Of a stretch of DNA of 64,000 bases, positions 1 through 13,033 are shown piece by piece; within the stretch, counting starts at the first letter, position 1; each line of letters begins with the position of its first letter. The position numbers were made by a program, and so were the translations under genes. The stretch is from Magnolia sinica (lineage: Eukaryota; Streptophyta; Magnoliopsida; Magnoliales; Magnoliaceae): the NCBI RefSeq assembly GCF_029962835.1, contig NC_080588.1, forward strand, positions 29,497,501-29,561,500, given 5' to 3'. The notes under the pieces were generated by a model that did no database searches, was not told where the DNA came from, and was given only the letters and a program-made list of their open reading frames with translations.

Positions 1-1739
1 CCCAAGTCAAAAACCGGGCTCACAGAATTTTTGATTGCCGAATCCGGTGCCGACAACCTCCGTAGTATACCATTCTCAGCTCCCAGCGCACATATGCCAG
101 GTTTCGATCCTGGGATCCTACAAGGAGGATTTTCAATGTGATTTTTTTTATAAATAAATGAGCATAACCACAAGTGTACCCAAATCACAAAGGCAACATC
201 ATCATCACATATCCACTAATATCAAAATTTTGAGTACAATACATGAAGGGGAAATACAAGATAAATGCCAAAAGCTCCATAAGCTTTGATGCACGCTCCT
301 ACCTTAGCTCGACTACGTCCTATCATCACCTACACGCATCTATCGTGCCTAAGTTTATAGAAAGCTTAGAGAGTGGTGTACGTGTCTACGCAAGATAAGT
401 GTTAAGTACACAAATATCAACGTAAACGGAATACCGGTAAGGCTATAAGTCATTCAATATCAGAGTATGCAATGCAGATCGGCTATGCAATGCGGAGTCA
501 TAATGAGCTAAATATTAGATACCGAGGATGCAATACAATATACAATTCTGAAGAGCTACGAATACCATCAGCCTCATCTAGACCATATAAATGCAAAAAC
601 ATAACAACTCAAATGTCATATGTCGTGGATGTAATGCAATATGTAGATCCTAGCAAGTCCATAATACTATCAACCTCATTCAGGCTATGCAATACAGAAG
701 CATAGTAAACCAAATGTTATCTGCTGAGGATGTAATGTAATATGTGGTGCGAAAGAAATGACCAAACTAGAGTGTGAAGTCGGGATGATAGTATGTAGAA
801 TTGCAAGCTATGGGGTCCATCACATTGGACTTCTATCCAAACCAGTCTCATACCTAAATTTGGATAGCTAGACTCAATATGGTAAACTCCTGATCTCAGG
901 TTGGTTGCACGTCCCAACCAAAATCTTGGCCATTGCGAAGGTACACATAACAAATTAGTTGCACACCACCAGCCTGAGTGAATAGTGAATGAATGAGTCA
1001 AATATTGAGTATGCAACTTCTACTCAGTAAGTCCACATATCAGTACCGTACATCTCTAAGATCATCACTAGGGTCTAGTACACTCCACGCTAGCTTATGG
1101 CCCCATCAAGTGCACAGCCGGGTAAGTGGAAGAGATCTCACTATCTGCCTACCAATATCGGCCTGACTCATCGATAATGGAGCCATTTATGAGTTGGTAG
1201 ACTCAGCCTAACATTGCCTACTCCCTCAGGCAGGTAAGGCCACACCCCCTCCCAACCGACCACGACATAGTGGGAGACGCGGCCTATTGGTATACGGCCC
1301 TCATACGCTCATATAAATCCACTTGGTCTAGACATTGGGGCATCTCCTGGCCTCGGGGGTTTAGGAATTTTCACCTAGGGACATCTATCACACCCGTATA
1401 CTAGAACCAAACATTTTTGGTATCCCATCTAGCCATCCACGACATGCCTATGGAGGTCACGGCCCTAATGTCGGTGCAAGAATCATACCATCTAGTCATG
1501 CATCAAACCTGCACGTACCACGTGCTCATGTGGGGCAATTTCATTTCTCAGGGAGTCCCATAAACAATCAGCCCAATGACACATGCTATGCTCAATCACT
1601 CCTCATAACAAGCATGCAGATGATGTGTATAGGCATGTATCATGAAGTACACCAAGCATGATTATAATCACATACATCATAGTGGGCCAGTATAAGATGG
1701 CCCATGGACCATATAGGTGAATGGGTGATGTGCAATAAT

Positions 1740-2010
1740 CACCTGCACATGGTGGGTCTCACACATACAATGAGCCTCACGCATATAATGGTCCTCACAC
1801 ATATGATGGGCCTCTTACATCACAATTGGGCCTCATACAATCACAATGAGCCTTATACAATCACAATGAGCCTCATATAATCACAACGACCTGGTGCCAT
1901 CGTAATAGATCTCATACCATCATAACGAGTCTCATACAATCACAATGGGCCTCATATAATCACAATGGGCCTCATACAATCACAATAGGCTTCATATAAC
2001 AATTAACCTT
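1740..2010. repeat. Degenerate tandem array of TCACAATGGGCCTCATACAA-like units
   Basis: Units of about 20 bp, such as CATACAATCACAATGAGCCT, recur more than ten times with substitutions. The array lies inside copy A and is part of its GGGCC-rich central region. Confidence 0.7.
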
Positions 2011-3035
2011 GCAATGACCTTATACAATCTTAATGCTATACTAACACATACTTAGTGTGTATACTAACATAGTCGTAATCAATAATCGGCCTATATATGG
2101 CGGGGTCCATAGAAGGACAACAGATTTAATCCATAACATGAGGATCGGTCCTTAACAGCGGATACACCAAATCTAATACCACAGATTTTTCTACCTATGG
2201 CCAGAGGTGATGATGCATCCTGCTTATAACAATGATGGGTCTAGATGGCCTACTCATGGGCCTAAAGGTGGCCTTCCAGGTTTGGGTACTTTTACTAGCC
2301 TCAATGGGGACCCAAAGAATTGGGATAGTCCAATAAGGCGAATGGATCATACTAATAATAATAGGGGCCCATCAATTTGGGTTAGCCCATTAAGGGAAAA
2401 TGAGAATGAGCCTAATACAGTCACAATGGGCCTCATACCATCTCAATGGTTTGTATCATGATGTTATACTAGCATGTACTCATAGTCGGCATCGATAGTC
2501 AGCCTATACACAAGGCGGAGTCCATAGATGGACAGCAAATCATAACATGAGGGTCAATTCTCAACCGTGGATATACCAAATTTAATAGCACGGATCCTTC
2601 CATCTACGGTGATGATGAACTCTCCTCATATCAAGGTTGGGCCTAGGTGGCCTACCTATAATCCTAAGAATCTGAAACGGGCTTCCTTCACCATACTATC
2701 ATATGGCCCGCTAGATGCCCTAGGGGGCCCAAATAAGTCCTAGATGGACTCCAAGATTAAAAACAACCCTACTAGTAACCAATGGGGGCCTAACCTTTTG
2801 GGTTAGCCCAATAAGAATATATGGATCATGCAATTATCAATGAGACCCAATGATTAGGGTCAACCCATTTAGAGAAGGATGAGAATGGGCTAACAAAGGC
2901 CTAAGGGAAGGTCACAATGTGGACATTTAACCATCATTATCCATTAATGTGGACATTTAACCAACATTGCTCCCAAGGAGTGGCCCACATAGAGCCTAAC
3001 ATATAGTGGGACCCATGGCTTCACATAAAAGCCTT

Positions 3036-3665
3036 ACATATAACATAATGGGCCTCACACAAGAGCCTAAATATACATCACGAAGGGCCTCACTCATGGG
3101 CCACATATGCATCACATTGGGCCTCACTCATGGGCCCCATATACATCATAATGGACCTCACATAAAGGCCTAATGAAACAGCCCATAGCCTAGAAATGGC
3201 TAGGAATAAAATGGACTTCTCTCGTGTTATCTCATACATCATTGTGGCCTCACCACATGGGCCTCTCATATATCCCAGTGGGCCTCATCATATGGGCCTC
3301 TCATACATTACAATGGGCCGCACATATGGGCCACACAAATATCATATTGGGCCGCACATATGGGCTATACAAACATCATATTGGGCCACACATATGGGCC
3401 ACACAAATATCATATTGGGCTGCATCACATGGGCCTTATACACATCAAGTGGGCTGCATCACATGGGTCTCATATACATCAAGTGGGCCACATCGCATGG
3501 GCCTCATATAATCACAATGGGCTGCATCAATGGGCCTCTCCAGATGGGCCACAAATACATCACATTGGGCCTCACCAAATGGGCCATAAATGCATCACAA
3601 TGGGCCACATCCCATGGGCCTACATTATATACATGTAGGTGGGCCTAATACACCACAAAATGGGC
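3036..3665. repeat. TGGGCC-rich degenerate tandem array in copy A
   Basis: The stretch is built of units of roughly 20-40 bp combining a TGGGCC core with ATACATCA or CACATGGGCC. About 20 TGGGCC cores occur within about 420 bp (3241-3660). Open frames across it encode repetitive His/Trp/Gly-rich peptides and are not genes. Similar arrays occur in copies B and C. Confidence 0.75.
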
Positions 3666-4786
3666 CTAATGGGTAGCCTGGATGTACAACGCATTCATCA
3701 GGGTGGGCCACTACCCTAGACGGTGTGAATGTACAGCACATATATCACGGTGGCCCCACGTCCCATGTGGACGGCTTTGATCAAACACGTACATCATGAT
3801 GGGCTCACGTCCAACCCATCAGGACAGACGGGATGGATAAAACCCATACATCGAGGGGGTTCCATGGAGGGATGGTGTGTGTACAACACATACATATAAG
3901 GTGGGCCCCACCCTCACACAAGCAACACATGTGGGGTGGGTCCCACACATCCAGCCAACAGATGGAAAGCGTGGGTGAAACAAATACATCATGGTGCGTC
4001 CCACAGCACCATTGGACGGTGTGGATACAAAATATATACATTAAGGTGGGCCACATCCTAAGATGGACGGTGTGGCTGAAATACATGCATCATTGTGGGG
4101 GGCCACGGATGGACGGTGTGGATGGACCACAATATCAAGGTGGCCCCACGTGGACGACGTGGATGCAAGACACATACATAAAAGGTGGGGTCCACATCCT
4201 AGCTAGACGGTGGGGACCCCACACGTGCAGATGGGTCCCATCGTCTAGCAAATGGACGGACGGCTGGGATAATACATACATCTGGGTAAGCCCTATGCCC
4301 TGCAAGTGCAACACGTGCAGGGTGGCCCTATGGATGGACGGTAGGATATAACACAGACCTCATGATCAAACCTATACAACTTATTGACGTTAGTGCAGCA
4401 GCTAGGTACGAGGGTAGTCCCCACCATCCAGATGGACGGTTGAGATATAACACGTGCCTCATGGTGGGGCCCACAGAACTTGCAGATGTCCAAACAGCAA
4501 CTATACCATTGCATGGGACCCACCATCCAGATGGACGATTAGGATATAACATATAACTCATGATGGGACCCATGGAACTTGCTGACGTCAAAACAGCAGC
4601 TATACAGTTGTAGTAAGGTACATTAGCTAATCCACTTCCACCGCATGGTGGGTCCCGCGTGTGGCCACCTGCTTGCACGAAGCTGATATTGTGTTTTCGC
4701 TGTCCAGATCTGATGGTGGCCTGTCCGACCCCATGGATGGTACGGCGTGGATCATACATCACAGTGGGGTACAAAACACATGGGAA

Positions 4787-4795
<9 letters not shown>

Positions 4796-4838
<43 letters not shown>
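4796..4838. repeat. (GA)n microsatellite
   Basis: An uninterrupted GA run near the 3' part of copy A. It creates a spurious Arg-Glu open frame on the plus strand. Confidence 0.95.
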
Positions 4839-4839
<1 letters not shown>

Positions 4840-5594
4840 GTGTGGTGATGGAGGGAGCTCCACCACTATGAGCTCCCTTCTATGATATAATGCATACATC
4901 AAGATGGATCCCAAATTATGTGGGCTCTAAATTAAAAATCAAGATCTAGTGCTATGAACACCCACCGGTTGTCTTCTTCTTTAGCTCCTTGGACTCCTTA
5001 GCTCCTAAGCTTCTTCTTTAAGGGTGGATGATGAAGTTTGAAGGGTTGAGTGGTGAGATGAGGGGGTAGGAAGTGGGCCACACTTGGCTATTCTCTCCTT
5101 AGACCTTTTCTCTCATGGAATCTTGAGAAATGGTAGAGAGAATGAGAGAGGAGAGGGTGTGTAAGAGGGATGGGATGAGAGGGATGGGTGTAAGGAAGGG
5201 ATGGGTTTGGTTGACTTTGGGAATGGGAGAGAGATGGGTGTCATGCTTTGTTGGTAAGAGAGGGTTGGGTTGTGTACTTGACTTGCATTTGATTGATTGA
5301 TGTGATGGATGGTAGAGATTCTCTTGGGATTCTTAACGTGCGACGTTTTCCTTAAAATAAACGCCGGCCCACAACTCTTGGCCTGGGTATCTCATCAATG
5401 CGCAAGTCACAACATTGGAACCCCGGCGATGGTGCGGTTGCTAGGGTATAAGTCCGAGTCGAGTCGACTTGGGTTGACAAGGTGTAACTCAGGGTCACGC
5501 ACAAATGTTAATTACAAGTCGTAGGGTGCCAGAATTAGACAAGGAGGATAGTGAAAGTCTAAGGAATGGTATGGACTATGATACGGGCCTTATA

Positions 5595-8500
5595 AAAGGG
5601 AAGTAGTCCTTCCTCATGACGGTATTTAACGTCCTATAGTCAATGCATACTCTTCAACCAGTAGTAACTCTAGTTGGAACGAGTTCATTATTGGCATTGG
5701 CTACAATGGTGATTCCGAATTTCTTAGGAACCACTTGAGTTGGACGCACCCATTGGCTATCGGATATAGGGTATATAATACCCACATCTAATAACTTAAT
5801 TACCTCAGCCTTAACCACTTCCTTTATGTTTGGATTTAATCTACGTTGTGGTTACCGGGAGATCTTCGCATTATCCTCTAGATGAATGCGGTGAGTACAA
5901 ATTAAAGGGTCAATTCCCTTGAGGTCCGTAATCGACCATCCAAGGGCTCCTTTGTGCTCACTTAGTGTAGAGATAACCATACTCTCCTGTTCTTACTTAA
6001 GGTGGGAAGAAATCACCACCGGATATGTCTCATCTTGACCTAAATAGATATATTTAAGATCAGCAAGCAATGGTTTTAGGTCATGCTTTGGTGTTTTGAG
6101 GTTAGACGGTAGAGGCACTACGTCGTTTTGGGGTAATTCTTCAAACTATGCCCTCCACTGTTTAACTTCAAGTATCGGCGCAGCATCAAGTAAGGCATCC
6201 ACCTCCCTAATCGTATCATCATCCAAATTGGGAGAGTGTGTCAAGCATGTCTCTAGAGGATCAAAGGATAAGGTCATTAAAGCTCTATCTTCCACGAAAG
6301 AGTCTATCATGTTAATGTCGTGGGCCTTGTCATCATCCTCTGCCTGTCTTCTCATGTTGAAAAAGATATTGAGCTCCAACGTCATATTCCAAAAGACAAA
6401 TTCATGACCCCATTCCTACAATTGATGATAGTGTTTAATGTAGCAAGGAACGGGCGGCCAAGTATGACAGAAATTTGAGTGCTCATATCTGCAATAGGCT
6501 GAGTATATAGGATGATAAAATCTACTGGATAGTAGAATTTGTCAACCTGAACCAACACATCCTCGATCATCCCCCTCGGTACACGAACTAAATGATCAGC
6601 AAGTTGTAATGTGGTTTAGGTGGGTTTTAATTCACTTAGACCCAGTTGTTCGTAGACCGAGTAAGGGATTAGATTTACGCTCGCCCCTAAGTCAAGAAGT
6701 GCATTTTCATTTTGGTGATTCCCAATTATACAAGTGATAGTTGGGCTTCCAGGATCTTTATATTTTTATGGTACACTTTGCTTGAGGATAGCACTCACTT
6801 TTTCTATCAAAAAAATTTTCTTTTTTATACTTTACCACCTCTTGGTTGTACATAAGTCTTTCAGAAATTTGGCATATGAAGGAAGTTGTTTCACAGCATA
6901 CAGAAGAGGTACGTTGACCTTTACTTGTTTCAACACCTTTAGAATGTCCAGAGTTAGCTAGAGGTTTTGGTGCAATCAACCACTGAGGGAATAGAGCAAT
7001 CGGCTTACTCAGAGGTTCTGGTTCTAATCCATGTGGAGTAATGCTAGGTCTATCATATGTTTCTTCTTCCGAGTCCTTAGACTTTTTAGCCCTTACCAGA
7101 ATAAATTTGTCAATTGTTTCTTCACTCCTAAGAGTGGTGATAGACTTGGCTTGCTCCATTGGATTTGAAGAGCTTGGTTCACTAACTCCGTATTGTGTTT
7201 AGGATTGGGGATAGGTTAAGCTAGAAGGATCCCTTTCTCCATAACCATAATACGAGAGTCTATTTTTGTATAGCCTTAGTAAGTTCTTGTAAGACTTGGA
7301 GAGTACTTTGCTTGATAATCTCTTGAGTTTATGTGGGATTTTAAACTAATTCCTCTTGAGGTTTCTCTTGATTCAAAAATTGGTTAGGGATTCCTTGAGG
7401 ACTAGCAGTTTGTCCATTCCTCCAACTAAAGTTTGAATGATTTCTCCAACTTGAATTGTATGTATTTGAAGTGAGAATTTTGAAAGGCCTTTGGTAGTTG
7501 TTTATTGCATTCGATTGCTCATTCAATATTTCTTGAAAAGTAGGTATTGTTAGACAATTTTCAGTTGCATGAACGTTACAAGCACAAATACCGTAGACAA
7601 CTTCCTTAGCCTTATCCTTCTTAAGTTCCATGGCCTCAAGTTTCCATGTGAGACTGGCCACTTTAGTATTTATATCATCTTTCCCTTTCAAAAGATATAT
7701 TCCGCCCTTCTCTTTTGATTGAGTAGGCTTAAAAGTGGTGCTAGATTTTCAAGAGATGTCCCATGATTGTGTGTTTTTAGCAAGCTTGTCAAAATAATCC
7801 CACACATCATCGACATCTTTGTTTATGAATTCCCCATTGCACATTGTCTTAACCGCATGAAAGATGTTAGTCCATCATAGAAGAAACATGTTATGCGCCA
7901 CATTTTAAAACCGTGTTGTGGGCATGAACTGACAAGATCCTTGAACCGCTCCCAACATTGAAAGAATGTTTCATCTTCCTTTTGGGCAAAGTTCATGATT
8001 GACTTTCTGAGGGTGTTCGTTTTATGGTGTGAGAAAATTTTCTTTATGAACTCCCTTGTCATATCGTTCCATCTACCAATAGATCAAGGACGTAGTGAAT
8101 GCAACCATGTCTTAGCTTTCTCCTTCAAGGAAAAGGGAAAAGTTTCAGCCTGACCATGTCATCAGACATATTAGGAAAATATAAAGTGGCTATGATCCCA
8201 TCAAACTCTTTCAAGTGTAAATATGGATTTTCATATTCAAGTCTATGGAATTTTGGAAGAAGTTGGATCACCCCTGTCTTGATATCCATATTCCCTGTAT
8301 TTTCTGAAAAAATCATACATGAATGTGTGCTCACTCTCACCGGTTCTAAGAAATCTTGTAGAGTATGAGGCGGGGGTGCATTCTGCACTTCGTTTTCATC
8401 TTGGATTTCCTCAACCATAGGTTGAGGTTAATTTGCAAGTTGATTAGCAACCATCACTTCTATTGACTCTGAGGATCTCTGGTGGTGTCTAATCTTGTGA
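5595..8500 (-). pseudogene. Athila-type Ty3/Gypsy gag-protease-partial RT, decayed, truncated at 5594
   Basis: Read on the minus strand, fragments follow in the gag-pol order of an Athila element. Gag is at about 8418-8125 (motifs LLPKFHRLEYENPYLHLKEF and MVRLKLFPFP) and 8062-7823 (MTREFIKKIF, ETFFQCWERFKDL, FFYDGL). A low-complexity linker follows. A retroviral-type protease segment lies at 6570-6382 (VILGRPFLAT). The start of reverse transcriptase is at about 5830-5595 (SQWVRPTQVVPKK, CIDYRTLN, then KDYFPF). Stops and frameshifts separate the fragments, so it cannot make a polyprotein. The RT is cut at its N-terminal third by copy A; RNase H, integrase and the 3' LTR should lie left of the window. 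The protein acted in cytoplasmic virus-like particles and reverse transcription in the ancestral element. Confidence 0.85.
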
Positions 8501-8838
8501 TTGATAGGCAACCCTTCGACTAATCCTCCTTCGCGTAAGAGACGTCGAGTGTTGTAACGGACCCACTTGGGCATGAAACACTCTCAGCCTTTAAGTTCAG
8601 AATCTAACCTAAAATCTAAGAAAGAAAACTAGAGAGAATAAGAAGTAAGAGAGAGAGAGAGAGTTAGAACGAAGTTACCAGATAAGGGATGCTAGGTTAG
8701 GTTCCTACAAAACAAAGAATAAAGTTTCTAAAAATAAATTCAGAAAAATTCCTAACCTGAAATAAAATAGAAAGTTATTCCTAATCTTAACCTAATTCTA
8801 AAACTAGTTAAATTCAGAAAAACGCAACTGCAGTAGTT

Positions 8839-8851
8839 GGCAACGGCGCCA
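8839..8851 (-). other. Athila primer binding site, tRNA-Asp type
   Basis: On the minus strand this reads TGGCGCCGTTGCC, the primer-binding motif typical of plant Athila elements, complementary to the 3' end of tRNA-Asp. It lies a few bases downstream of the LTR end, which fixes the orientation of the element. Confidence 0.85.
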
Positions 8852-8857
8852 AAAACT

Positions 8858-10314
8858 TGTTCACAACAGCAAGTATAGGGTCGCGATGTTGTAATAATCT
8901 CGGTAAGATCGAGGTCGAATCCATAGGGACTAATCTTGTACATTTCTGAAAGTAACTAGAACTCAGAACTAGAGAAACACATAAACGATCTGACATAAAG
9001 AAGGAATTGGAAATATTGTGGTTTAAACTATCAATTGAAAGTGGGAACTAGGGTGCCAAGGATCCACTTGTAGCAATTAGGATGCCACCTTGCTTGATTC
9101 AAGAGATCCAACTAGAATCAAAGTCCTATCTTATCCAGATGAAAAAAAGAGATGATCGAATCTCTAAACTTCTCATTGATCTAGTCTCAAAGGAGGAGAA
9201 TTGTGAGGATTTGGAAGGAATTCTGTCACCCAACCATACCCAAGGGACGATGATAAACAACAGGATTTACCAATCCCACAATCTTAAAGAGGAAAAGAAG
9301 ATATTCAAAGCTATCGCAGACTCAATTGTAATTGCAATCATAAAAAAACATTGAAAACTGAAAATATTCCTTAAAATCAACTAGAAATCAATGAAGTTCA
9401 AAATAAATATGAATCAAAGCAAAGTAAACATTCCAATCACGCTACAAGCTTCACCTCTTAGCCCTAGCTAAGAGGTTTAGCCAACCATAGTCATGATTGA
9501 ACTAAAGTCTCTTAAGAAAAGCATAAAAACTACTAAGGAAGAAGAAGAAAGACTCTTGGCGGCGGCTCTCCACCCTTTTTCTCCACTCCTTAAATCCTAC
9601 ATGATGCCTAAGAACGTCCTAGGGACTCCTATTTATAGTTATGAAGCTCCACCTTACGCACCGACTTGGAATTTTCGCAATCCATTGCGAAACTGCCTTA
9701 ATTTACGTAGTTCGTAGCTTTTCCATGTTACACTTTAGTCGGACCGAAGTTGGGTTCGGTCAGATCAAATGAAGATTGAAAATCACACTTTCTCACTGGA
9801 CAAACTTGTGCAATTTCAGTCGCACGAAGTTGCCTTCGGTCGCCCCAAAATCACATCTAAAGTTTATGTGCGGAGTACTTAGGTGGGACTGAAATTGGCT
9901 TAGGTGGGACAGCACTGAAGTTGGCTTAGGTGGGACCAAATTAAGCCTAAAAATCTTGATTTCTTACTAGACTGTTTCGTGCGATTTCGGTCGGATCGAA
10001 GTTGGCTTAGGTGGGACTGAATTGTCTGATTTTTCTTCTGTTTAACTTTTGCTTGTGCTAGTCTTTTATTCATCCTTTATACTTGGTTTCCTTGGATCTT
10101 TGGCATGTAAATTCTTCATTCTTAGTCTCATAAGATCCATCTTTTGCCTTGATGATTCTTGAGCATTAAATCCATGCTTTTAACATTCTTTTCAATCCAA
10201 GCTCTTAGATTCACCTTGCAATACAAACATATATAAAATATACCATTAAGAAGTATCATGTTCATAAAACCAAGATATAAATGGGGAAAAATATGCAATA
10301 TTTAACACTCAACA
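8858..10314 (-). repeat. Athila 5' LTR (minus orientation)
   Basis: On the minus strand the LTR begins TGTTGAGTGTTAAATATTGC at 10314, a start typical of Athila LTRs, and ends just before the tRNA-Asp primer site, giving about 1.46 kb. Several short open frames lie inside (for example 9082-9354 and 9493-9717) but none resembles a known protein. The matching 3' LTR is outside the window, so the age cannot be read. Confidence 0.8.
9735..10020. repeat. Imperfect repeats GAAGTTGGCTTAGGTGGGAC inside the Athila LTR
   Basis: Variants of a CGGTCGGACCGAAGTTGG / GGCTTAGGTGGGAC module recur about six times. Within the LTR they lie upstream of the likely leader region, where LTR enhancers often sit; a regulatory role is only inferred. 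Confidence 0.6.
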
Positions 10315-10989
10315 TCCATCCCATACCCTAGTTTGAGGAAAGAATGAAGAAGCTTTTCTACTTGTTAATAGTTTGTTGAACACTCTTTCAATTTCTCTCT
10401 CTTTTATGTTTGAAACTTTAATTACAAGTTCAATTTATCTCTCTTTTATTTGATGCATACCATACGAATGTGAAATGTAAAAAGTATACACCTTTGAATT
10501 TGAGACCTGAGTCAATGATACTTTGAATTTTATTTTTTTATTTTATTTTATTGGGGGGAGGGATAGTAAAGTTGATTAATGGTGTTTAATTTTGGTGTTT
10601 TGAGTTTTAAAGTAAAGGAGGAATATTAGATGGGTGGGGTTTGATGTTTAGATGGGGTGACGATTGATTGGGATTGGTGTTTTGATAAGGGAATGTACAA
10701 GGTAATGATTGGTTGGGTTTGTTGTTTTGATGAGGGATTGGATTGGGTGATGTGTGTTGGGTGTTTTGATGAGGGATTAAATATAGTGATGAACGATGGA
10801 TGAGGGGATGAGGGATTGGATGTGGTGATGAAAGGAGGATGAGGGGATGGGGGATTGGGTGAAGTGACAAATCATAGATGAAGGGGATAGGGGATTAATG
10901 AGCCAAAAGATACTCACCAATGGATTACCCTCTTTATACCATGAAAACACTATAATGGAAAATAACCTCTCCTAACTTTGTTTTTATAC
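10315..10989. other. Gene-free spacer, with purine-rich minisatellite-like stretch
   Basis: No coding sequence is recognised. From about 10600 to 10880 the plus strand is G/A/T-rich with recurring GATGAGGGATTGGATT-like and GGGTGATG-like units. Its minus strand has an open frame of 87 codons made of Pro/His/Asn/Ser repeats, which I treat as a by-product. Confidence 0.6.
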
Positions 10990-13033
10990 AAGATCTGTTA
11001 TGCGCTCCTGCCTCAGCGCTGTTGCGGTCTAACGTCACTTGTACGCAACGGCCGTGCATAAGCTTAGAGAAAGTTTAGAGGGTGGTGAAAGTGTGTACGT
11101 AATGTACTAATACAATTATGCAATATCAGAGTAATGCGGAATATGCTGCTGAATCCATGAATACCATTAGCCGTACTAAGGCTATGCGATGCAAGGCGTA
11201 AATGATGTCGGCCATACCAAGTCCATGCGATGTGAGATGCAACTCAAGCATACCAATCCTCATCTGAGTCCATATATCAATATATCTCAACTCCGAAATA
11301 TTACCGTGGTCTAGTACACTCCAAACCAGATCGCTGCCCTATCACATGCAAAAAGGTGAGTGGAAGAGACCTCACTATCTGTCTGCTAATATCGAGCTCG
11401 GCTCGTCGATAGCGGACCCATTCCTCGAGCTAGTCAAACTTAGCCTAGCTTTGCCCCCTCCTCTTGGACGAGTAAGGCTGGACCCCCTTCCAACCCACCA
11501 CGACACAGTGAAAAGCATGGCCTTCTGGTATTCAGCACTCGTCGCTCATGCATCCACTCGGTCTAGACGCTGGAGCAACCTCCTGGTACCATAAGGGTTT
11601 AGGAAATTTCACCCAGGGACATCTATAACACTCTATGTAGAACAAGATTTTCGGTGTCCAATCCTGCCAACCATGATACGCCTGTGGAGGGTACGTCCCT
11701 AATGTCACTAAGGTGTACAGTAATCATGTCACACAATGCGAAATGTATGAATCATACTATCCAGTCATGCAGCAATCCTGCGCGTATCACGTGCTCATGT
11801 GGGCAACTCCCCCTATCAAGGAGTATCATAATAATCTGCCCAATGGCATGTACTATGATCAATCACTCCTCATATCAAGCATACATATGATGCGTATGGG
11901 CATGGATCGTGAAGCTATACTAAGCATATTAGATTATGATCATGTATCCCCACTTATATCAAGGTTGGGCCTAAGCAGCCTACCCACAATCCTAGGGATC
12001 TGGAAAGGGTTCCTTCACCATACTATTGCATGGCCTACTAGATGCCCTAGGGGGCCCAAATGAATCCTAGATGGACTCTAAAATAAAAGAAGTAATCCTA
12101 CTAACAACCAATGGGGGCCCAACATCTTGGGATAGCCCAATGAGAATAGATGGATCATACGAATGGGGCCCAATGACTAGGGTCAACCCACTTAGAGAAT
12201 GATGAGAATGGGCCTAACAAGGCCTAAGAGAAGGTCACAACAAGGTCATTTAACCATCATTGCCCATCAATGTGGTCATTTAACCAACACTACTCCCAAG
12301 GGGTGGCCCACATAAAGCCTAGCATATAATGGGCCCATGGCCTCATACAACGTAACGGGCCTCACATACACCATATTGGGCCTCACCCATGGGCCTCAAA
12401 TATATCACAATGGGCCTTGCCCATGGGCCTCAAATTCAAGCAAGTGGGCCCCATCATATGGGCCCTAAATACAAGGAAGGTGGGCCCTATCACATGGGCC
12501 TCAAATACAAGGCAGGTGGGCCGTATCACATGGGCCTCAAATATACATCATGATGGGCCTCATGGATAGGCCACACCAATGGGCCTCAAGTGGGCTTGGA
12601 CCACACCAAAAATCATTTCAATAGTTGTAGGTGTAACATGTGTATCACTGTACAAAATATTTACATGGGGCACATGGCCCACTAATGATGATCAGCACTA
12701 TGCAAACATTGTCCAGGTAAATCAGCACCATCCAAACATTTTCCATGTAAATCAGCACCATCCAAACATTGTCTATATAAATCAGCACCGTCCAACCATT
12801 GTTCAGTGCCGTCCAGCACTGTCTGGATGATGTGGATGAAACAAATCCATCACGTGGGCCCTATGGTGGATGGATGATTTGGATCCAACACATACAACAC
12901 GTGGGACCCACACAACTTGCTGACGTCAGTCCAACGGTGGGTCCCACCATCTGGATGGCTTGGATATAACATATGCATCACGTGGGACCCACAGAACTTG
13001 CTGACGTCAGTCAGCAGATGGGTCCCACCATCT
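10990..13033 (+). mobile_element. Family X copy B, segment 1 (5'-truncated)
   Basis: Homology to copies A and C begins near ATGCGCTCCTGCCTCAGCGC, so about 300 bp of the family's 5' end are missing. The landmarks GCTTAGAGAAAGTTTAGAGG, GAGACCTCACTATCTG and the TGGGCC array (12350-12560) appear in family order. The segment is interrupted at 13033 by the Tekay LTR and resumes at 22240. Confidence 0.7.
12685..12815. repeat. About 30-bp tandem repeat, 4-5 copies
   Basis: The unit AAATCAGCACCATCCAAACA followed by about 10 variable bases repeats with few changes. The period is a multiple of three, so a short plus-strand frame reads repeating VNQHHPNI; this is not evidence of a gene. Confidence 0.8.

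Larger units (their letters stand above)
1..5594 (+). mobile_element. Family X giant LTR-like repeat, copy A (first few bases outside the window)
   Basis: No gene is present. The block aligns by eye with three other copies (B, C and D) in the window. Shared landmarks are a 5' segment with CTCCGTAGTA and ACAAGGAGGATTTT, a block with GCTTAGAGNGTGGTG near 367, GGGCC-rich arrays in the middle, and a conserved 3' segment of about 280 bp ending in ATACGGGCCTTATA at 5594. By comparison with copy C, the window opens roughly 9 bases inside the element. The end is TATA where other copies have TACA. It interrupts the reverse transcriptase of an Athila element, which resumes at 5595. I read it as a solo LTR or a non-autonomous LTR element; no gag or pol is seen. 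All open frames in it are low-complexity by-products. Confidence 0.75.

Noticed and set aside
3196-3648. 150-codon plus-strand open frame in copy A, with overlapping frames of 95 and 92 codons
   Set aside because: All three frames are open because the DNA is a short tandem array; peptides are just His/Trp/Gly-rich translations of TGGGCC units and no other copy keeps them.
3833-4351. 172-codon plus-strand frame and 148-codon minus-strand frame (4328-4774)
   Set aside because: Both lie in GGGCCCAC-type repeats of copy A with no homologue and are not kept in the other copies.
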